Assembly: GCA_027574665.1 (NCBI GenBank)
Contig: CM050650.1
Location: 97,251,086-97,315,085, forward strand
DNA length: 64,000 nucleotides
Source of the DNA: Rhynochetos jubatus
Lineage: Eukaryota; Chordata; Aves; Eurypygiformes; Rhynochetidae
Reading direction: 5' to 3'
Positions 37,981-50,214 of this stretch are shown in pieces; the first letter of the stretch is position 1, and each line of letters begins with the position of its first letter. The notes beneath the pieces were generated by a model. The model worked only from the letters and a program-made list of their open reading frames with translations. It was not told where the DNA came from and did not search any database. The position numbers and the translations under genes were made by a program.

Positions 37981-40900
37981 TCACCAACTTTTACAACAGA
38001 AACTTAAGAGCGGTTAGGTCTTCTCTCTTGGCAGACGTTTCCTTAGCCGACAGGGATGTCATTTCTACTGTGTTACGAGTTTTGGGACCATTTGTATGGA
38101 CTAAATTAGCAGCATAAGAAGTAGACCTGCCCACTGTCCATGTGACAGAACAGACATCCCCAGTGTTCTGAAATCTGTTGCATATGAAGTGTCATTGCAA
38201 CCCGTTTGCCACTGGCAAGCAAACTGAGGTTGATCAAGGGCGGCGCCTCCTTCTAGCTGCCAAAATATGCCAGGGTGACAGTGGTGACTGAGGGAAGCAG
38301 AAAAAGTTTCTTCACCAAGGAGAGAAGCATTTTTGAAAGGTGAGGTTGAATGGTCTAACCTACAAATAGCCACCCACCCCTTCCAGACACATGAGCATCA
38401 CACTGTGTGCAGGGTTGTTCTGGATCCTAGCTAGGCCATTCTGCTCTGGGATGGTGTTCCTAGTGGGAGCTGGAATCTCTGTTGCCACAGTGAATTTTTA
38501 CATTATTTGAGAGATTTAACAGGCTTGGCTTGATACCTGTTCTGTCTTGCATTAGCTATGAGATGCAGCCCCATGCACGGATCATTTTGTAATAATCCAT
38601 GAAAGCATATCCATGGGTAGCTCCTGCTTTAGAGGCACTGGTTAAGGTCATCACTAGATAAAAGATCAAGTTACAACAGCTGCAACAAGCAGCTATAACC
38701 TGCCAGCTGACTGACACCTAACTATGTGTGTGCACTCGGACTATGGCAAAGACACAGTCAAGGTTAACAAACCCCTAAAGACAGGGAAGGCAACAAAACA
38801 TAGAGATTACGCTGAGAACAAACCTCAATCATTCTGGTGTATTATTTGTTAGCAATTAGTGGCAGAAGCTGTAGAAGGGTGGGAATAAAGCTCATCTCTG
38901 TGTCTTTCATTCCCTTCTTCTACCCATTTATAGCTCTCCTTCTTCTGCTTTGCTTTCTCTCCTTGGCCCTGGGCCTTACTCTGGCTCCTGGAGACCAGTT
39001 GTGAAGGAAGTTACTGGTCAGTTAGGTTCCCTCATGTGGAGACCACAGTGCATCACCTTCCTTGGCCATAGAGTACAGCCATTCAGACTGAGGCTGACAT
39101 GGCTATTTCAACACCTACTAGACAAGGAAAGTTCTACTCCCAGGAGAATACATAAAGGGCCACAGCACAGAAGTCATGGTTTGGGTCCATGGAAAATTAT
39201 AAAGGATAGCAGGGTGAAGGGAAAACTGTGAAGTGATGAAAAAAGGAAAAATGCGAACTGAGTTCAGCAAGACAGAAAAGAACAGTGAGCAAAGATACAT
39301 CTGGAGCTATGATGATTATAGGATGCATCACACCAACAAGATGTAACAATAATAGTGTTGGAAACGCAAGGACTTTTTTATTATGGCTTAAAGAGGTCAA
39401 TTTAGAGTGAAGATGAGCACACACTGAAACCAACTCACGGTAAAAGGTTTCATTAACTGGGAATAATTCCTGCAAATGTTACTGCTTATGAGAATACAAG
39501 GTTCAAATGTTCACTCTGTCACCAAGACAGTGCCAATGATCAATAAAGGTTTCTGAAAAAGAAGGTGGAAAACAGGCTACCCATTACCACAATGGTAGAA
39601 ACTGATGTTCCAATCTTGAGCTAGAGGATGGAGAGGTGAGGTAAAAGCAACAGAAGGCATAGACTGAGGCCAGCAAACATACATCCAGAGATGCCGTCTC
39701 AAGGCTCTGATATGGCTGAAGGAACCAAGACTATAGATGTTCTATAACCCGGATACCACTGCCTAGTGCCCGAGACACCTACCCTGCAGGAGCTGCTGAA
39801 GCACTGAGCTCATGAAAGCCTCTGACCCCAGCAGAGCACAGATGCTTCTGCTTAGTTTCACAGGATGAGAAAAAGGACAAGCATCAGATGTCTTACGAGT
39901 CTTCAAAAGAATCTACACTTTCAGGAGTCCAGGAACTACTCAGTGAGTGTTGAGCAAACAAGGAACCTTTAGCGAGACTTGAACCTCTGTATCGCTGGGG
40001 ACATGACAATGGCATCAAAAAGGTGAATGCCGCTGACTAGAAGACTGCATCAATTGCTTCCAAAGTTACTTAAAAGGAGGTTCTGGAAGCTGTTTTGGCC
40101 TTAAAAACTAGTGGGAAATCTTTCTTATTGTCAATTTGCAGTGAAGTATAGCAATAAATTCAGGTAATAAAGGTTTTGCCTGATATGCATACACACAGAG
40201 CACAAGGGTAGACTTTGAGTCCCTGTGGGGACTCAGAAAAAACACCATCCAGGATACCATCCCTGCCCATGGTCTGTCAGCCTAAGATCCTCTGACACTG
40301 TGCTCAATCGTCCTAGGAAATATATTGGGATTAGGCAGATTTGATAGTGAGGACAGTAACTGCGGAGATCTTTGCCCAACACAGCTGTGCAGATTTCACA
40401 CTATCCCATTTGTTACGCATGGCAATGCTTCGGGCATGAACAGGACGTCCCAAAATAGAGTGCAGCATTCCTGGCATGTGCTTCCAGCTGTACAAAGTTT
40501 TGACACATTACGATGTAAATTGAGTTTCCTGTGGTCACATAAAAACATGGTAAACTGATACTGCTTATGCATGATCCCCTCTAAAGGCAGGGACACCTGC
40601 GTGTCTAGATAAAGGCTTAACATGAAAGGGCATTGTCATCGTTTGTGGGAATTTAAACCTTGACTGTGTGACTACAATCAACTTGCTTACAGACTTACAT
40701 ATTCAGAGCAGCAGCAAGCTGGAAATTTTTGTGATGCATTCATTATCCAACGTAAGAAGTCATATAAGCAGATAATCATCATGGATAATCCAGACCTCAC
40801 AGTAGTAGTAAGATGTACGTATAGGTGACTTTTCATTAACTCCCGCTTTTAAGAACCAACTGCTGGGAACACAGAGTTGATTTGGCTCCTGGGAATGCCA

Positions 40901-42680
40901 ACATCTGATATGGGAGTAGGCAAGACTTGTGCACATTCATTGTAAAATGTGAAAATGAAAATGATGAAGAAAAACTGACACCTGTTTCAGAGTGTTGGCT
41001 TCTACTACAGAAGAGTGGAACACTTCTGACCTTCAGTCAATTCATGAAAACCCTGAACTAGGGTACAAAAACCCTGAACTTGCTACCAAAATCCCTGTCT
41101 CCTAAGAAGAAAAGCAAACAACTGTTTAGCATTTGGGATACAACACCCCCTCTCTTTATCTTACTGAAACAGGGAAGATGACAGGAGCAGGAAAGTGCAT
41201 CAGAACAGAACTGAATGCTGTAACCACTGAAGATGTTGTTCAACACCCAGGGTCTTGACATGTTGCAGTTTCAAGCCAAAGCTCAGCTCCAGTAGCCTAT
41301 TTCTAAAGAAGATTCAGTCTTAACGATACAGATCGCCTTGCAGTTCCTTACACGCCATTCAACAGGTTGGGCAAAGATGAGCATGCACAACAAAACAGTG
41401 ACTGTGAGTGCCTACCTTGGGAGTTTCTCTGCCTTTTTTGTGACACTACTGACGGGGATAAATAGCCCACATTAAAGGAGATGCTAATCTGAAAGCTGGA
41501 AGCAAAAATTGTATGTCCTGTGTTTAGTACAGATTTTCTAGAAAGCAGGGTCCAGCTATAAAGTCTCGTTCTGGAAAAACTGAGGATGTCATTTCCTTCA
41601 TGCTTAACAAAAGCAAACTTCCTCAGAAAGGCCTTTGGCCTCAGTTAAGGTCGTATGGGACAGGTCTGAGTAATGCTCAAACTGAAACAGTGGACACCGC
41701 TTTGTTCACGGTCTCCCACAGCAAACCGCCGAGAGGAGAAATTCAGTGGTTAGAAGGAGGTTTGTTTAAGATGGTGATACAATTCCTATGATGGCATCGG
41801 CCTGCACAGGCTTCAGCTGTGCAACTCATCCCTCGGAGAGAGGGCAGACTGAGGTGACTGGCTGCTAAATTGAAGAGTAACAAAGACAAGCCCATAATTT
41901 GCCTTCACTTTGAGAGGAAGTTTCGTGGACACTGAGCACACAGAATCATACCTTAGAGTCCTAAAATGGTTTCAGCTGGTTGCCCCTGAGTAGTACATAC
42001 AGCACAATCAACTGCACGGAGAAGTACTGAGCTGAATCCTGGCATCAACGTCCACATCATAAAATTTATCTCAGCACTCGTGCCAAAGACTACAATGTCT
42101 CGTTCATGCCAAAAACTAAAATGGTAAGTAAGTCATCTGTGAAAACAGAGGATCTAACCAGGGGACTGGAAGTGCCTTAATAGCCTCAGGGAGACTTGAA
42201 ATTGGAAAGTAAGATTTTTGTTCACAACTAACATAAAAGATACTCCAGTATGAAGACAGGCCTTAAATCTGTGCTAGAACATAATCCAGAGCACTCAACC
42301 ATGAGCTCCCTTTACACCGTAGATAGCAGATGCAGTAATACAGATCTGCTCTTGTAATAAGACTAAGTAAGACTCCAAAATTCACTGCAAGTACATTAGC
42401 AACAGGCCTGAATCAGAAGCACTATGACTAACTGCTGAAGCTGTGTCCATGTTTTCCTAGACGCCACTGAAGTACTATTCTCTAATGTCATAAACAGATC
42501 CTTGTCAAATGCACAAAGCTACCAAAAAACTTCCCTGCAGGATAGGAAGTCGTGGACAACTTCCAGCTTCTCCTGCTCTTGATTACAAGACAGATGATCA
42601 AGCAACCCTGCTCAGATGTTTTCCTTCTTCCTAGGCAGCAAAGAATGTGTACTCATGTCCTTATGAGAGTAAGTGTGCAT

Positions 42681-43008
42681 GTACCTGAAGGGGGTCCACA
42701 AGGAAGCTGCGGGGGGGCTTTTTACAAGGGCTTGTAATGACAGGATAAGGGGTAATAGGTTTAAACTGAAAGCAGAGAGATTTAGATTGGATATCAGGAA
42801 GAAGTTCGTCCCGGAGAGGGTGGCGAGGCACTGGAACAGGTTGCCCAGAGAAGCTGTGGGTGCCCCATCCCTGGAAGTGTTCAAGGCCAGGCTGGATGAG
42901 GCTTTGAGCAACCTGGTCTAGTGGAGGGTGTCCCTGCCCATGGCAGGGGGGTTGGAACTAGATGGTCTTTAAGGTCCCTTCCAACCCAAACCATTCTAGG
43001 ATTCTATG
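42681..43008 (+). mobile_element. CR1 LINE, 5'-truncated
   Basis: Starts GTACCTGAAGGGGGTCCACA, has a G7 tract, then CTTTTTACAAGGGCTTGTAA, and ends CCATTCTAGGATTCTATG. The 82- and 99-codon open frames here are CR1 3' UTR. Confidence 0.94.
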
Positions 43009-44298
43009 TCTGGGTAGGAGAGCAGATTGAAGGCTGTCAAAGAGAGGGAGTTCAGAAACTTTTTGTGGTGCTTTGTTACCCTAGGATTGAGGTGCTGATA
43101 AACAGACAAGCCGGTTACATGCACTGCTCAAACAGGCAAGGCAAGTGCATCCAAACTATGCACTGAAAAACTAAGCAAGCTTAAAGCCACACCACTGAGC
43201 AAGGGAAACCACGAGTGAAGAGAACTACATTCATTTTCTGAAAGTAGGAACAAACAAGGTACTCAAAAAGGACACTAAAGACAGGGAAGTGGAACAGATG
43301 ACCACAACTGGAACTAGTAAGCTAGAAGGAAGTGCTCTGCCGTCACTGGACTGGGGTTCAAAGAAGGAAGAGCTGCCTTCTCCTTCTACCTATGGGTGTC
43401 TGAGGCAGGGAAGGTGGGACACAGCACATATGCTCTACAGCCACTAATACAACGGATACAACTGAAACATTACCCTGCGTGAACGGGAACCTGAACAATT
43501 GCTGAGATATAATTTTATTAACCTTCACAAGTCTCCAGGAAATTAAGCCATTCATTTTTAACTTCACTAAAGGCAATGTGATGAAAGGATTAGAAATACT
43601 CAAAAAATAAACCCCCAAGAAAGCAAACTTCATCATGCTACTAACAGGTCCATCCTCAGGAATGCTGAATCTTTAAGGAAATTGTACTTTCCAAATTTAA
43701 AAGTATTTCTTCATTAGTAAAACACTACACAAAAGTTATATTGGTAACTATTAGGCAAGAAAGCATACATTCAAATTTAACAAACATTTATCAAGTTAAC
43801 TGATAAAAAACAAGTGCCTTATGCCTGTGTCCAAGAGCAGTATTTTAAATTGCACAAACAACAAAACATTTGAAAATGTGACCTTCATCTGCAGACTCTT
43901 CTGCTGACCTCTTCTGCCTTCCTGTCACCTTTCCCTGTAAGATTCCATCTCTGCCCTTACATACTTTCCTTCCAGCTGCCATTTCCTAACCTTTCCCAGC
44001 TTTTCTCCTTCATGTTTGTAACCATAGTTCCAAGTGGTACTCTCCCTCATTTTGTATTGCCTGTAAGGCCAGAAACACCGATGGTACAAGAAAAGATAAC
44101 TCCCTCATCAAACGTTCTATCATGGAGGCCTCCAGAACCATTCCATAAAAAGTTCATCTGTTCCTACAGCTGTCAGATCTAAACCCTAAAACATGCCCAT
44201 TGCAAAAAGCAGCTTCACAGCAGCTTCACTCTTTACAACCTGAAAGGATGTTGCAGAGATGGGGGTTGGTCTCTCAAGTGACAAGGATAGCACAATAT

Positions 44299-44552
44299 GA
44301 AACGGCCTCAAGTTGTACCAGGAGAGGTTTAAATTGGATATCAGGAAAAATTTCTTCACTGAAAGGGTTGTCAGGCATTGGAACTGGCTGCCCAGGGAGG
44401 TGGTTGAGTCACCATTCCTGGGGGTATTTATGAGACATGGATAAGGTGCTCAGGGACATGGTCTAGTAGTGGTATTAGCAGTGTTAACAGTTGGACTTAA
44501 TGAACTTAATGGCCTTTTCCAACCTAAAAGATCCTGTGATTCTGTTCTATGA
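44299..44552 (+). mobile_element. CR1 LINE, older subfamily
   Basis: GAAACGGCCTCAAGTTGTAC, GGAACTGGCTGCCCAGGGAG, then AACAGTTGGACTTAATGAAC and ATCCTGTGATTCTGTTCTAT mark a divergent CR1 3' end of the AGTTGGACTxxATGA type. Confidence 0.88.
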
Positions 44553-44813
44553 AAGCAGAGTATGTTTGGTGCAGACAAACCTTCAGTGCATTAAACTGAC
44601 AGATCCATCAAACCTTTATTGAGCAGGTGGAGATTGAGTATTCTGCCATCTGGACCTTGGACTCTTTTTTCGCAAAGACCAACTCACATTCCCTGGATAC
44701 CAGTGATCCTGTTTCCTCCTACCTCACAGTTATCTAGGCTCTGCACCAAAGCAGAGCTTTTCAGCAAGTTGGGCTTTTTACTTTGAAGCAAACACAAGCT
44801 CAGTTTCCAATTT

Positions 44814-44831
44814 AAAAAAAAAAAAAAAAAA
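44814..44831. repeat. Poly(A) tract
   Basis: 18 consecutive A, 180 bases before the final EYS exon. Confidence 0.85.
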
Positions 44832-45010
44832 GACACAAGCAACTCATCAGCAAACATTTCCCTTTGTGTGATTTACACGTGGTGATGGTACAAGGCTACT
44901 GAAGTTACTGAACCAGGGTGTGCAGGAATGAAAGCATCAGGATTATGAACATGCTGTTCTTCAGTGTGTTGCCTCTAAAAAGTAAAACTATTTTATATTG
45001 TTTTTTACAG

Positions 45011-46209
45011 GTGACTTTCTATGTGTATCATTAGTAAATGGATTTGTACAGTTACGCTACAATCTCGGAGATGGGACAGTCATCCTACAGACCTTTCAGA
45101 AGGTCCATGCAAACGGAAACACATGGCATTCCCTCAAAGCAGGAAGAGTTGGCAATGAAGGCTACCTAGACCTGGATGGTATCAACATTACTCAAAATGC
45201 TAGTCCCGGAATGAATGCACTAGACACGCGCACCGATTTTTTTGTTGGAGGAGTGTCCTCCTTAAACCTTGTAAACTCAATGGCAGTAGAAAATGAACCC
45301 ACAAGTTTCACCGGTTGCATACGAGAAATTGTTATAAACAACAGGGAACTGAAGCTTACCGTGACTGACCCCAAAGGTGGAGCCAACGTTGGTGACTGTG
45401 ACGGAACAGTTTGTGGGTACACAGTGTGCAAAAATAATGGAACATGTCAGGTTGAAAAGTCAGGCTTTTCTTGTTCTTGCCCACCAGAGTGGATAGGGAG
45501 CACATGTGAACAATCCATTCACTGTTCACAAAACAGGTGTGGGGCTCAGTCTCTCTGTGTTCCTCAACCTACTTCATTTTCATACACCTGTGTATGTGCA
45601 CTAGGCTGGTCAGGTAAGTACTGCAATCAAAAAATCAAATTTTTTATAGCAAAGTTCGTTGGCAACTCCTATATCAAATACACAGATCCTTGTTATGGAA
45701 AAAGAGACCTCCAGAATAGCCGCATTTCCTTAAATTTTACTACCAATCAAACTGAAGGCTTAATAGTATGGATGGGGAAAGGTGAAGATGAAGATAATGA
45801 TTTCCTTGCTATTGGTCTTGCCAATGGAACACTGAAAGTTGTGGTTAATCTTGGAGAAAGAATCTCTGTTCCTCTAATTCCTAGCAAATACTCCACCTGT
45901 TGTGATGAGAGATGGCATTTCATTACTGTAGTTCAAAATCAAACGTGCATTAAGGTATATCTTGATGAGGAACTAATTATTTTCGAAGATATTGATCCAC
46001 AGAGAAAATACACTGTTTTAAACTATGGTGGCATTTGTTATTTTGGTGGATTTGAAATTGGCAGGAAAGTCAATATAGTCACTACAGGGCTTTTTCAGAA
46101 GGAATTCATTGGTAAAATTAAAGATGTTGTGCTCTTCCAAGATTCTACTAAGATTCAGCTAATGAAAGCAGAAGGGTATAATGTTTACAATGGAAATGAC
46201 AGAAGTTAA
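45011..46209 (+). CDS. EYS: EYS terminal coding exon
   Basis: The final EYS coding exon, 1199 nt, with acceptor TTTTTTACAG ending at 45010 and stop TAA at 46207-46209. It enters in phase 1 and encodes about 399 residues. GDFLCVSLVNGFVQLRYNLG and FTGCIREIVINNRELKL complete the penultimate LamG domain. Two EGF modules follow, about 45396-45507 (CDGTVCGYTVCKNNGTC...STCEQ) and 45520-45627 (CSQNRCGAQSLC...KYCNQ). The final LamG domain begins near FVGNSYIKY and includes LIVWMGKG, DNDFLAIGLANGTLKVVVNL and GGICYFGGFEIGRKVNIV. It ends KIKDVVLFQDSTKIQ...YNVYNGNDRS. NFT, NQT, NGT and NIT sequons fit a secreted protein. A perfect consensus splice donor lies inside the exon at 45611-45619. Confidence 0.95.
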
Positions 46210-47380
46210 CTGAAAACCTGGTTAAGTTTCTTTAATATTAATTTCCTTTTCCTCCTGTTTCTTACCTTAGCTGGCAGTGTAACTCTTAGGAACCAACATG
46301 AGAAAGGACTTCATAAAATTGTCCCTAATTCCTTTTCCTTTTTCAGTGTTGAGTATTAATAGCATATATATGTGATCAGATGTTTCACTTGTAAGATTAC
46401 TTACACATACTCTTTAGTATTATTTACTTTAAAATAACAGGAAAGTCTGCATTTTCCTTCTTTATTATGCTGGGAATAGTTTTGTAGACAAATGGGTAGT
46501 AATTAACTTAAAGAGCCAGCTGCCACTCCAGTAGTTTGTTGCTTATGAGAACAGACAACTTACCTTTTTTTCCCAAAACACTGCACTTTTATTAGAATGC
46601 AGTTTCTCTCATAATTCTGTAATATTAAGGTCAAAAATTGAAATTGGAAGTGGGGAAGAGCAAAAAGCACATTTATTGTAATGAGAATTGTTTTAATCGC
46701 AAGCTCTGTAATTGCTGGTTAAGTCCACAAATGCAATGAACTTTTCCTCCCTCCTTTGTGAGACTCCATCCATCGCATTTGTGTAAGAGTAAAACTTAAG
46801 CCAGCCCTCACACTAAAATATTACCCTTGAAGAATGATCTTAAGAGCAGAAAAGGTATTTTACTTGATTACTGAAAAGATCTAAAACATGCCTGCTGTTC
46901 TCCAGCAGAGCTCTCCCCTATCTGACTACACGAAAACTTTTTGTTTTAACCATTCTCCACTGCACTGTGGGAATGCGGCAGTCTGCCTACAAGTAACTTC
47001 TAATCCTAACAGCTTAAAAACTAGAAAGTCCAAGAACTGCTTTGCTTTAGCTATACCATTCTGGTTTATATGCCCCTAAACTAGATTGACATTTTACTAG
47101 ACAAATGTTTTTGCCACAGTAAATTGAATTTCCATGACTCTGCTTTTCGTTAATTTATAATCCAAAAGTAAATAGAGCTCTTCATCTATAAATGCAAAAA
47201 CTCTATTCCTTCTGAAAAAGCTCACTTATATTCTAGTTTGTAAGCAATTAAACAAAAAAATCAAGTTCTATTTTAATGTGCTTAAACAAATGATTTATGA
47301 TGGTATCTACATTTCTCATTTGACTGCTGGCTTACTGTATAAGTAAAATGCTTAAATAAAAATCGTAGTGATTGATTCTT
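46210..47380 (+). other. EYS: EYS 3' UTR (candidate)
   Basis: AT-rich sequence after the EYS stop. The first canonical AATAAA on the plus strand is at 47355-47360, with T-rich sequence 20-40 bases beyond. The 3' end is inferred. No transcript evidence is available. Confidence 0.5.
47355..47360 (+). terminator. EYS: Candidate EYS polyadenylation signal
   Basis: AATAAA within CTTAAATAAAAATCG, followed by GTAGTGATTGATTC and CCTTTTTT. It lies 1.15 kb past the stop codon. Confidence 0.45.
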
Positions 47381-49665
47381 ATCTGTTCCTTTTTTACTTC
47401 ACTATTCCTCAAAAGCACATAATGAAGTCTTCACCTCCTTGTATGGGAATTCTCCAAATACAAGTCTTCAGTGGGTACCTGTCAAAACCAAGTAACTATT
47501 TCTGATTTTGTGGGGGTTTTTGTCTTTCCATGAAGCAGGTAAGGAGCAGAGACAACAAGCACAGTAAAACCAGGTGACACGCATTACTTTCCACAGAAAC
47601 ATGAGTATGTAGCAACAAATGTGCTGCCAAGTCAGTTACTTGAAGATAACTAAGGTGAGGGGGAGGTGGTGATGGAACTACCCCAAGATGTTCTCATAAG
47701 GTTCTGAAAACATCTTGGCAAGGTTCTATCCTCTTCAGCAGCTCTGAGCAATCAAGTGATCAGTGTGAGCTTCTTTCTCTCTTCCCAACAGGCAGCTCAT
47801 GAGGCCACTTGGCATTTGAGCTGGCTCCAAATTCTTCTCCTGTTCCAGGTTCTTTTATGGCCATGTGATGCTGGAGAAGGGAGTGAGTGTATTCAGGGTT
47901 TATCCTGTTCTCTCTGAGGCTCCTGGTGTACTGCCAGCTCCTCATCAGTGCACGCTGCTTTCTGTGGCCTGAGCAGTGATTCAGTGTAAAACAAGTAACA
48001 AGTAATCGAAGCACTTCCAGCTAACTCGAGTGTTGGAAGGAGAGTGACTGAAGGCAATGGAGAAGACAACATCCTTTATTCCTGTATTAGTGGGATATAT
48101 TCCCATTACACTAACTCAGATTCTAGGACCAAATCCTGAAAACTGTCGCTGCTCATTAATTTAAACTCTTAACAAAGCTTTTCCTCAAGAGCTGTTTTAA
48201 ACTGTGGCTCTCCTCAGGTTCTACACACAAGAGGCAGGTAATAAAGCACTTGGCAAGCCTGGAAAGTGTTTACACATTCTTTCCAAACAAATTATTTCTG
48301 GTAGTTTGGGCAGAAAGCATTCCTGTCCCTTCTGCACACACAGTTGCAATTTTCATTGCTTCCAGCTTATTTTTAGAGCACAAACAGATGCAAATGTGAG
48401 AGACGAACTGCCAGCGGGCCAGGAGTATACTACTTCAAAAGGAAACCTTCACAAGCAGAGCTGCTGACTTAGAACTTATTCCAAAAACCAGAACAATGCT
48501 TTGAAGCCCTTCTATGTCTACAGAAGTCTGTTGTAAATATGCCAACAACACAACATATGCATAATACTACCAGATATATTCAATGGCACTACTGCCATAC
48601 AGACCATGGAATTAATTTGGAAAAGACTGATTTAATCACATCATGTTATCATGCCATAAAAATTAACTTTAAGTATTTTTCTAGTTACCAAAAAACTAAG
48701 CATTTTTTCTTTATGAATCTTCTCAACCATAATTCTAAGAAATATTACTTAATAAAAGTCTACTGCTCCCTTTATTCTGTGCAAGATTTTTAATTTTATA
48801 CAATTTGACCATAAAGCTACCTGCAAGACATCCAAATGAAATTTTACCTTAAAATACAATCATAAATAAAACTAACAATTACTTTGTTGTTAAACTGGAA
48901 GGACCTTTCTGGAAAGAAGTGGCTTTTCTGCAGCAAAGTGCAAAATGCTGATGTAGATAAGGTCACATACTCAAAGTGAAAAACAAAACACTTAAAAAAC
49001 AGAACAAGAAACCTAAGTTTTTCTTTATATAGTGGAACATTTTTGTTGTTTCTGACAGACTCAACAAAATCACCAGTGTCTATTAAGTATAAGAACAGGA
49101 GATTTTAGTTTGGTTTCAGGTTTGCCTTTTTTTGACTTTTTGTTTTGCATCAGTGGATGGCAGCCACCACAAAATATCAGTTTACTAGAGGCCCCAATGA
49201 TACGAACACCCTTCTGCCCTTCTCCCCCCTGTTGGCCCCCCAAAATGACCTAGCCATGAAGTGTACAACACATCTGTTATTCTGTAACTCAGCCTGCTAT
49301 ATTCATTTACTCTACAGATTCACACCTATGAAATCAAACACAGACAGTATGTGAGAAAGTTTTATCATTTTAGAATCAAAATATCCCTTAAAATATTTAC
49401 ATTTTACAGTAAAAAGGATAGCAAAACACAAAGTAATGTACAAGCTTAGGTATTCAAGTTCTTGAAGCATGGAAAATGGTGGGAGAAATGAATTTACCAC
49501 TACAAATAATATTTTCAAGAATTTAGGTTAAAAACGTTTTCTTATTAAAACAAGTGCAGTTTAAAGCAGTAACATTCAAGCAGATCAGCCTTCCAATTTC
49601 TGGTCACAAACTGCTTCAGATGCTTAGGAAATACTTGAAAAAACAATGAAATACACTTGAATTAT
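47381..49665. other. Intergenic region between convergent EYS and PHF3
   Basis: About 2.3 kb between the candidate 3' ends of the two genes. I recognise no gene, RNA or interspersed repeat. An 84-codon minus frame at 47760-48014 has no domain. The PHF3 3' UTR may extend into this stretch; another minus-strand AATAAA is at 48771-48776. Confidence 0.55.
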
Positions 49666-50214
49666 TTTATTGTACTACTGAATAATTTAAAAAAAAAAAC
49701 TCTTCACATCACTGAGCATATTATATTTTGTTGTAACGTGTGTGGATTCTGAGGCTTTGCTACAGTCTTTAAAAACAGTGCAATTTATAAAGAAGGTTAT
49801 TGTATGAAATTCACCTTTAAAATTATCAGAGCATCTTAAAACAGAAGAGAGCACAAATTACCAAAGGCAGCAACTATATTGCAGACTTGACTAAAGCCAA
49901 CCTTATCAGCTAAGAAAATTTCTAAGCTTTTATTGCATATTAATAAAAGAAATCTTTTAAAATTTTGAATATACAGCAATGTAAAATTTTTAAAAATATT
50001 AAACTCCTACTTCTAGTGATAGTTGGTATAATGAAAAAAAGGATGAGTATTGGTACACTGAGTGGTACCAAAACACAGACTTGTTTCTGCAAAACACCAA
50101 CACTGAATAAAAAAGATGGCACAATCCTAGCAGGCTTTTTTTTTTTTATACAAAGTTTTACGACATTACTCTAACAGTTTATTTAAATAGGATTTTAAGA
50201 CTGCCTGCATCTTT
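49666..50214 (-). other. PHF3: PHF3 3' UTR (candidate)
   Basis: Sequence just past the PHF3 stop on the minus strand. Minus-strand AATAAA (TTTATT on plus) occurs at 50178-50183, 49929-49934 and 49666-49671. The first is only about 32 bases from the stop and is unlikely to be the sole site. The extent is inferred. Confidence 0.4.

Larger units (their letters stand above)
34197..45010 (+). other. EYS: EYS intron (10.8 kb)
   Basis: Holds three plus-strand CR1 pieces (37520-37980, 42681-43008, 44299-44552), a C-tract (36667-36686), a G-rich tract (37363-37382) and an 18-A run (44814-44831). Between about 38.4 and 42.5 kb the sequence looks less AT-rich than its flanks, but I recognise no gene in it. 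Confidence 0.85.
939..46209 (+). other. EYS: EYS gene, 3' part (seven coding exons)
   Basis: EYS encodes a large secreted protein of EGF and laminin-G domains, needed to maintain photoreceptors in vertebrates that keep it; human loss causes recessive retinitis pigmentosa (RP25). It is the homologue of Drosophila spacemaker. Seven plus-strand exons with consensus splice sites join into one open frame ending at 46209. Total coding length is 2204 nt, which is two bases completing a split codon plus 734 codons including the stop. The order LamG-EGF-EGF-LamG-EGF-EGF-LamG-stop matches the C-terminal end of vertebrate EYS as I know it. All domains look intact, with no internal stop or frameshift. 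Upstream exons lie to the left of the window. The orthology call comes from recognising the protein, not from a search. Confidence 0.93.
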
